From: JAYTQG01 sp043746815
GTDB taxonomy: Bacteria > Actinomycetota > Thermoleophilia > Miltoncostaeales > Miltoncostaeaceae
Reading direction: 5' to 3'
Length of the DNA: 17,194 nt
Assembly: GCA_043746815.1 (NCBI GenBank)
Contig: JAYTQG010000219.1
Span: forward strand, 1 to 17,194
Part shown: one piece after another, positions 13,530 to 17,194 of the stretch
How positions within the stretch are numbered: position 1 is the first letter of the stretch
Layout: each line of letters opens with the position of its first letter
Made by a program: the position numbers and the translations under genes
The notes under the pieces: model-generated
Databases searched by the model: none
What the model was told of the DNA's origin: nothing
Seen by the model: only the letters and a program-made list of their open reading frames with translations

Positions 13530-14489
13530 CTACCGCGGAGTACTCAGGCGAAGTTGAAGGTCGAACGTCGCCGTCCCTGTGAGGCCCGTCATGACGGCAA
13601 CGCACCGGCCTGGACCCTGGCTCGTCGCGGCGAGTGTGATCGGGGCATTCTCGCTGCCGGTGGCGCTCGCGATGCGTCGGCGGTTGCAGACCAAATCCAC
13701 CCGGGCGCTTGCCGGTCCGCCGACTCCGGTCAGCGTCCCCGACGCGGTGACGGTTCGGCCAGGGCCCCGCAGGCCGAATGGAATCCCATCCTGGCTGCCC
13801 GCGGTTAGACCGCCACGGCGATGGAGGCTCACGGTCTCGCTTGGCCGGTCGGGGGTCGAGACGACAGGGGCAGCGGGTTGGCCCTCAGGCGCACGCCCGC
13901 CAATCGAAGCTGAGAGCGCTGCGCGGACCGCATCGTTCGGGGCGCCAATCCAGGTGATTCGCCAGTCACTCGGACGATTGCTCTGGGCGAAATCCTCGGC
14001 AAAGATCTCTCCGATGGAATGCCCCCATCCGAACGAGTAGCCATCGGCCACCTTGCCATCGGCCTTCAACTGGTCGATTCCGCGGGCGGCCCGCCACGGT
14101 GCGAGGGCTGCCCCGTTCACGCCCCCGAGGCTCGCCGCGAGGTGGTGGCCGTACTCGTGGACGAGGGTATGGATGGCATCGCGGCCGCGCGTTGGCGCGA
14201 AGATCGACGCTGCCTGGCCACGGCGCTGGTAGCAGCCCGCCGTTCCCCGTCCGCAGACACGCTGGACATCGGCCTCGCTCGTCAGGTGGATCGTGACGGT
14301 GCTCACCTCCTTGCCGTGTGCGGTTTGTCTGATGATCTCCGCGGACGGCTCGACGTCGGTACCCGCCGAGGTCTCGAAATGGATCGGGCGCCCCTCGCGA
14401 TCCTGAGCGCCGATTTGGACGCCGCTGGCGAGTGAGGCGGTGCACAGGGAGACGGCAAGGCAGTACACCACTGAACGATGGCGAGGCAT
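13530..14489 (-). CDS. Secreted HExxH metalloprotease of unassigned family
   Basis: A 319-residue protein with a signal peptide (MPRHRSVVYCLAVSLCTASL, then ASG). A region with two cysteines (C79, C86) precedes the zinc motif H111-E112-Y-G-H115-H in 'AIHTLVHEYGHHLAASLGG'. About 45 residues later come 'GHSIGEIFAEDFAQ', with E161 or E165 as the likely third ligand. After about residue 195 a Pro-rich linker leads to a C-terminal beta-rich domain of roughly 110 residues with one cysteine pair, perhaps an adhesion or substrate-binding module. I cannot assign a named peptidase family. ATG 14487-14489 was chosen because GGAGG lies nine bases upstream and the signal peptide begins there; the frame is open to 14567. 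It ends 13 bases from the convergent methyltransferase stop. Confidence 0.85.
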   Translation of the reverse strand: MPRHRSVVYCLAVSLCTASLASGVQIGAQDREGRPIHFETSAGTDVEPSAEIIRQTAHGKEVSTVTIHLTSEADVQRVCGRGTAGCYQRRGQAASIFAPTRGRDAIHTLVHEYGHHLAASLGGVNGAALAPWRAARGIDQLKADGKVADGYSFGWGHSIGEIFAEDFAQSNRPSDWRITWIGAPNDAVRAALSASIGGRAPEGQPAAPVVSTPDRPSETVSLHRRGGLTAGSQDGIPFGLRGPGRTVTASGTLTGVGGPASARVDLVCNRRRIASATGSENAPITLAATSQGPGRCVAVMTGLTGTATFDLQLRLSTPR

Positions 14490-14724
14490 CCGGGGGGACC
14501 TCCAACGTGGGGGACGACGATCGGTTCGGACCTCATGCTTGTGGCGAGAGCGTGACCGCACCACCATCCACGGACGTTCTTACGGACTTCGTACGCCTTC
14601 CGTTTAGAAACCTTCCCATTCCGGGGCCAGGTCCTAACACGGCCAGCGCGCGACGGCAGCCTTAACCCACGGGCAAGGTCTTCGGCGTAGCCTCCACGAC
14701 GTCCATTCGCCGAACGGAGAAACC
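14490..14724. promoter_or_regulatory. Divergent intergenic region between protease and DsrE-like genes
   Basis: 235 bases that must carry promoters in both directions. The plus-strand gene has GGAG five bases before its ATG and the minus-strand gene GGAGG nine bases before its own. I see no convincing -35/-10 pair, hairpin or small gene; the only repetition is a short direct repeat ACGGAC near 14570-14587. Confidence 0.4.
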
Positions 14725-15087
14725 ATGGCCAGCAAGCTCGTTGTCAACCTCACCCGCGGCGCCGAAGACGGAGAACGGGCGACAATCGCCTTCCTCGCCG
14801 CCACTGCAGGACTCGCCGCTGGCCGCACCACCAAGGTGTTCTGCACCCTCGAAGCGGTCAACTTGGGACTGCCTGGATACGCCGAGTCGATCAGCGTCCC
14901 CGGCGTCCCCGCGCTCGGAGATCTCTTCAAACAGTTTGTGGACGCCGGCGGTGAGCTTTTCATCTGCCCCATCTGCTTCAAGTCCCGCGGACTTCCTGAG
15001 GGCGACCTCCTGCCTGTGGCGACGCTTGCGGGGATGACCCCGTTGCTCGAGTTCATGGGCGATGACTGCCAGACGTTGAGTTACTAG
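14725..15087 (+). CDS. DsrE-like small cytoplasmic protein with CPIC motif
   Basis: A 120-residue DsrE/DsrF-like fold protein: 'KLVVNLTRGAEDGERATIAFLAATAGLAAGRTTKVFCTLEAVNLGLPGYA' followed by 'LGDLFKQFVDAGGELFICPICFKSRGL' and a C-terminal 'TPLLEFMGDDCQTLSY'. In this fold the cysteine at the end of the fourth strand can carry persulfide sulfur; here there is a C81-x-x-C84 pair in 'ICPICFKSRG', as in the DsrE-related proteins often found outside sulfur oxidisers. No Dsr or sulfur-carrier genes are nearby, so the role is probably general sulfur or redox handling. ATG 14725 has GGAG five bases upstream. The metallophosphoesterase gene starts five bases after its stop. Confidence 0.9.
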   Translation: MASKLVVNLTRGAEDGERATIAFLAATAGLAAGRTTKVFCTLEAVNLGLPGYAESISVPGVPALGDLFKQFVDAGGELFICPICFKSRGLPEGDLLPVATLAGMTPLLEFMGDDCQTLSY

Positions 15088-15092
15088 CTTCC

Positions 15093-16574
15093 GTGCCTCG
15101 AGGGTGGCCATTCGCTCTCCTCCCGGCCGTCGCGGTGATTTCAACAGGCTGTGGAAGCGGCGCGCCTTCCTCTCCGCCACCGGGGTCGACGCTCGTTCAT
15201 GCACTCGGTGATCCGGATGGCGACGGGGTTTTGAACTCCGTCGCAGGGTTGCCGCTCCTGCCGCGAACTGAGCTTGCCCCCGTCGCGCCGGTCAAGCGAG
15301 TGCTCGCGACGTGGGCACAGGTCTCGGACCCTCACATCGTGGACGAGGAGTCACCCCTGCGGGTCGAGGTGATCGACCGCCTCGGCGGGTCGCTTACATC
15401 CTCATTTCGACCGCAGGAAGCCCTGAGTACACAGGTCCTCACGGCGGCGATTCAGAACGTCAACGCCCTCGCCCCGGACGCCGTTCTGGTGACAGGGGAC
15501 ATCGCCGACAACGCCCAATCCAACGAACTGGACTGGGCAATCACGGCGCTCCGCGGCGGAACGCTGACACCCGACTCGGGGTCTCCTGGGTACGTCGGTG
15601 TCCAAGAGACCGACTCCGCCGATCCCTTCTTCTACCGGCCAGACATCGACGCGCCTCGCCAGCCCGGGCTCCTCATGCGGGCTCAGGAGGCGTTCACCTC
15701 GCCCGGTCTCACGGCACCTTGGCTTCCGGCTGTCTCCAATCATGACGTGCTGGCGCAGGGTCTCGTGCGACCCGATGCTGCCCTGGGGGCCCAGGCAGTC
15801 AGCGGTAAGAAGCTCACGCGTCCCTCGGAGGAAGCGACGAACCTGGCGCGCCGATCCCAGCTGGATCCGGCCCGCATTGAACGCCTCCTGACGAGTGGCA
15901 CGCTCGGGGAGTTTCGCGACGTTCCCGCCGATTCGAAGCGGCGCCCCCTTGCCCAGGGCGAAGCCGTTGCTCGACTGGCAAAGGCTGCCAGCGTTCCCAC
16001 CCAGGGGCCCCTGCTGATGTACGACCGTGAGATTGCCAAGGGCATCCGCGTGGTGGTTCTGGATACCGCCGACCGAACGGGCACCAGTGTGGGCATCCTG
16101 CGTGCCCCCGAACTGCGCTGGTTGGAGCAGACACTCCGCGCGCACCCCGGCGACCAGTTTCTGATCGTCTCCCCAACGCCGTTGGAGGACACTCGCGGGG
16201 GCGACCAGGCCTTCAAGATCCTCGACCGCACGCCAGGCGTCGTCGCGGTGCTGGCTGGCGACACCCACCGCAGCCGCATTCGTCCTCACCAGAGTGCGAC
16301 CGGCGGCTACTGGCTGGTGCGCGCGCCGTCGCTTGCGGACTATCCGCAGCAGGTGCGGGCCTACCGCCTCGTCGAGCTCACCGACGGGGGACGCGCACTT
16401 GAGACATGGCTGATCGACCACGCCGGAGACTCGCGCCAGGCGGGGTCCATTGGTCTGGCCGGAGTCTCACGAGATCTCGCCTTCCTCGACACCCAAGGCG
16501 GACGCCCGCGCGGTTGGAGTGGCACCCTCCAGGACCAAAACGCGACGCTCTACTTGCCGAAGCGCCGCGCCTAA
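15093..16574 (+). CDS. Exported metallophosphoesterase, PPA1498-like, with an incomplete second metal site
   Basis: A 493-residue exported protein starting at GTG 15093. The signal peptide ends 'AVISTGCGSG', an imperfect lipobox (Ser at -3) with C20 as the possible lipid anchor, followed by a Ser/Pro linker and an aspartate-rich 'GDPDGDGVLN' resembling a calcium-binding type-3 repeat. Phosphoesterase motifs follow: D79-P-H81 in 'AQVSDPHI', 'ESPLRVEVIDR' (typical of the PPA1498 group), 'VTGDIADN' (D136, N140), and 'VSNHD' (N216, H217). Later motifs deviate: the usual S-H-H is 'VSPTPLED' (359-366) and the usual G-H-x-H is 'AGDTHRSR' (H392 kept, first His is D390). It is probably cotranscribed with the DsrE-like gene. 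Substrate unknown, and activity is in doubt. Confidence 0.88.
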   Translation: MPRGWPFALLPAVAVISTGCGSGAPSSPPPGSTLVHALGDPDGDGVLNSVAGLPLLPRTELAPVAPVKRVLATWAQVSDPHIVDEESPLRVEVIDRLGGSLTSSFRPQEALSTQVLTAAIQNVNALAPDAVLVTGDIADNAQSNELDWAITALRGGTLTPDSGSPGYVGVQETDSADPFFYRPDIDAPRQPGLLMRAQEAFTSPGLTAPWLPAVSNHDVLAQGLVRPDAALGAQAVSGKKLTRPSEEATNLARRSQLDPARIERLLTSGTLGEFRDVPADSKRRPLAQGEAVARLAKAASVPTQGPLLMYDREIAKGIRVVVLDTADRTGTSVGILRAPELRWLEQTLRAHPGDQFLIVSPTPLEDTRGGDQAFKILDRTPGVVAVLAGDTHRSRIRPHQSATGGYWLVRAPSLADYPQQVRAYRLVELTDGGRALETWLIDHAGDSRQAGSIGLAGVSRDLAFLDTQGGRPRGWSGTLQDQNATLYLPKRRA

Positions 16575-16637
16575 TTGACGTGCCAGTAGAGGTTCCGGCA
16601 GCGGTCTGCCATGGATGCAGGTTTGTCGCGATCCGGC

Positions 16638-16643
16638 TATTCT
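16638..16643 (+). promoter_or_regulatory. Possible -10 box for the small 61-residue ORF
   Basis: TATTCT ends seven bases before ATG 16651, and the only purine-rich stretch (AGG) is too close to the start codon to act as a ribosome-binding site, so a leaderless start is possible. Confidence 0.3.
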
Positions 16644-16650
16644 CCAGGTG

Positions 16651-16836
16651 ATGGCCGTCTCCATCGCCGTTCTGACCGAAACACAGCGCCAAGAGCTACT
16701 CGCGAACATCGAGGCGGGCCTTCTGGTGAGGGCAAAGACTGAGCGTTCGCCGAGCGAGCGCGCTAACGCGGTTCGTCGCGCGATGAGCGGACGACGTCTC
16801 CCGCTCCGCGTGACCAAGGGCGAGTACCGCCCCTGA
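16651..16836 (+). CDS. Small hypothetical protein (61 residues)
   Basis: I do not recognise it. The predicted product starts 'MAVSIAVLTETQRQELL' and ends in a strongly basic 'RRAMSGRRLPLRVTKGEYRP', soluble, with a helical N-terminal half and no cysteine. Third codon positions are mostly G or C, as in neighbouring genes, which mildly favours coding. An earlier in-frame ATG at 16615 exists, but the TATTCT seven bases before 16651 makes the shorter form more attractive. It lies between the metallophosphoesterase gene and the repeat element; it could be a real small gene or chance. Confidence 0.4.
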   Translation: MAVSIAVLTETQRQELLANIEAGLLVRAKTERSPSERANAVRRAMSGRRLPLRVTKGEYRP

Positions 16837-16851
16837 CCTCCACGCGAGTGT

Positions 16852-16916
16852 GCCGCTGGCCTGGCCGCTGGCCGGGGTCAGGTCTTGTCGCCTGGCCGCT
16901 GGCCCTGGCCCTGGCT
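16852..16916. repeat. G/C-rich direct repeats on the left shoulder of the terminal element
   Basis: GCCGCTGGCC occurs three times (16852-16861, 16864-16873, 16895-16904) along with shorter GCCCTGGCCCTGGC units. A 14-base block CCTGGCCGCTGGCC precedes GGGGTCAGGTCTTG at 16860-16873 and recurs at 16891-16904, so the left end of the element looks tandemly duplicated. Confidence 0.75.
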
Positions 16917-16950
16917 GGGGTCAGGTCTTGCGTTCGACCTACGGTGTAAG
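16917..16950 (+). repeat. Inner inverted repeat, left arm
   Basis: Begins GGGGTCAGGTCTTGCGTTC and runs inward to GTGTAAG. The reverse complement matches 17048-17081 at 29 of 34 positions, with the outer 19 bases identical and all five mismatches in the inner part. Confidence 0.85.
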
Positions 16951-17047
16951 GCAGGTCGCGGGCGAGCGCGACGAGCGTCGAGTGGACTTCACAGAAATCT
17001 CTTGTTCCACCTTCGTGTGAGGTTGCGGCGACGACTACTGGGAAGGA

Positions 17048-17081
17048 CTTACGCTGTAGACGGAACGCAAGACCTGACCCC
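17048..17081 (-). repeat. Inner inverted repeat, right arm
   Basis: Partner of 16917-16950; the outer end reads GAACGCAAGACCTGACCCC. The two arms are separated by 97 bases. Confidence 0.85.
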
Positions 17082-17123
17082 AAAAGGTGACAAGACCTGA
17101 CCCCAAAAGGTGACCCCAAAAGG
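17068..17123. repeat. Tandem repeat on the right shoulder of the element
   Basis: A 23-base unit beginning CAAGACCTGACCCC and ending AAAAGGTGA is present twice without change (17068-17090, 17091-17113). Its core TGACCCCAAAAGG occurs three times (17075-17087, 17098-17110, 17111-17123), the last directly abutting the second. Each full unit includes one inverted copy of the element's end motif. Confidence 0.9.
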
Positions 17124-17194
17124 CGGTGGCGTTTTCCGTGTCAGACCGTTGGCTACTCGCCCCGGAGCGAACGAACGACGGGTTGGCGAACGTA
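17124..17194. other. Right-edge DNA with no recognised feature
   Basis: Seventy-one bases after the tandem repeat. I see no gene start, hairpin with T run, or further copy of the repeat motif here. Confidence 0.4.

Larger units (their letters stand above)
16874..17104. mobile_element. Non-coding inverted-repeat element (REP/MITE-like) with two concentric repeat pairs
   Basis: Four copies of GGGGTCAGGTCTTG bound this stretch: two forward (16874-16887, 16917-16930) and two inverted (17068-17081, 17091-17104). The outer pair matches as far as GGYGACAAGACCTGACCCC (18 of 19). The inner pair matches over 34 bases (29 of 34). The ~97 bases between the inner arms (16951-17047) hold no convincing gene. 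From memory, GGGGTCAGGTCTTG-type ends recur in many bacterial genomes next to REP-associated tyrosine transposase (RAYT) genes; no transposase is seen here, so this would be a non-autonomous copy. No target-site duplication is evident. Confidence 0.6.

Noticed and set aside
15402..16421. 339-codon minus-strand frame opposite the metallophosphoesterase
   Set aside because: The plus strand carries the phosphoesterase motifs in order; the minus frame has none and is a shadow.
16763..17119. Minus-strand and plus-strand open frames across the terminal element ('...RTQDLTP...')
   Set aside because: They translate the repeat motif itself (CAAGACCTGACCCC) and GC-rich direct repeats; there is no ribosome-binding site, no family likeness, and they run through the inverted arms.
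16852..17123. CRISPR array as an explanation for the right-edge repeats
   Set aside because: Repeats are inverted and nested rather than regularly spaced direct repeats with unique spacers, and no cas genes are present.

Overview
The window is high-GC bacterial DNA and reads best as an actinobacterial chromosome segment, possibly Thermoleophilia/Solirubrobacterales. That placement is an inference. It rests on the LysX/MprF-type membrane protein, the OmpR-class two-component pair, a secreted protein with a 'YPIVADPWW' hinge, a PPA1498-like metallophosphoesterase, a tRNA gene without an encoded CCA, frequent GTG/TTG starts, and several genes that look leaderless. I see no phage, plasmid or CRISPR signature. 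The only mobile-looking DNA is a short repeat element at the right edge.

Left part, minus strand (1-8142). A response regulator, a histidine kinase and a SpoU-type RNA 2'-O-methyltransferase form a tightly coupled operon with two 4-base start/stop overlaps. A gene for an MprF/LysX-like membrane protein lies downstream and runs off the left edge. Upstream of the operon, behind a strong hairpin, is a secreted protein of unknown function (3687-4640) that overlaps a small two-helix membrane protein (3488-3694). Next comes a second coupled unit: a 64-residue HTH-like protein, a PBP4-type D,D-carboxypeptidase, and a DMT/EamA transporter. It is preceded by an intrinsic terminator that closes the transcription unit of a PAP2-type membrane phosphatase/phosphotransferase gene.

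Middle part (8143-13529). A tRNA-Pro(CGG) gene is followed by an HPP-family membrane protein, a CoA-binding protein, a NifU-type scaffold protein (minus), a nitrilase-superfamily amidase, an M3-like metallopeptidase (minus), and a TRAM/Fe-S m5U RNA methyltransferase. Two convergent pairs here share the palindromic stop tetranucleotide CTAG. Two divergent pairs are separated by only about 50 bases.

Right part (13530-17194). A secreted HExxH metalloprotease (minus) diverges from a DsrE-like protein gene, which is followed 5 bases later by a lipoprotein-like metallophosphoesterase. A small plus-strand ORF follows. The last 340 bases hold a non-coding element built from two concentric inverted repeats ending in GGGGTCAGGTCTTG, with short tandem repeats on both shoulders.

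The observations most worth following up are: the nested inverted-repeat element; the secreted DPWW protein with its overlapping small membrane partner; the carboxypeptidase gene, whose signal peptide is in frame but has no ATG/GTG/TTG start; a metallophosphoesterase lacking two expected metal-binding histidines; and the shared CTAG stops.
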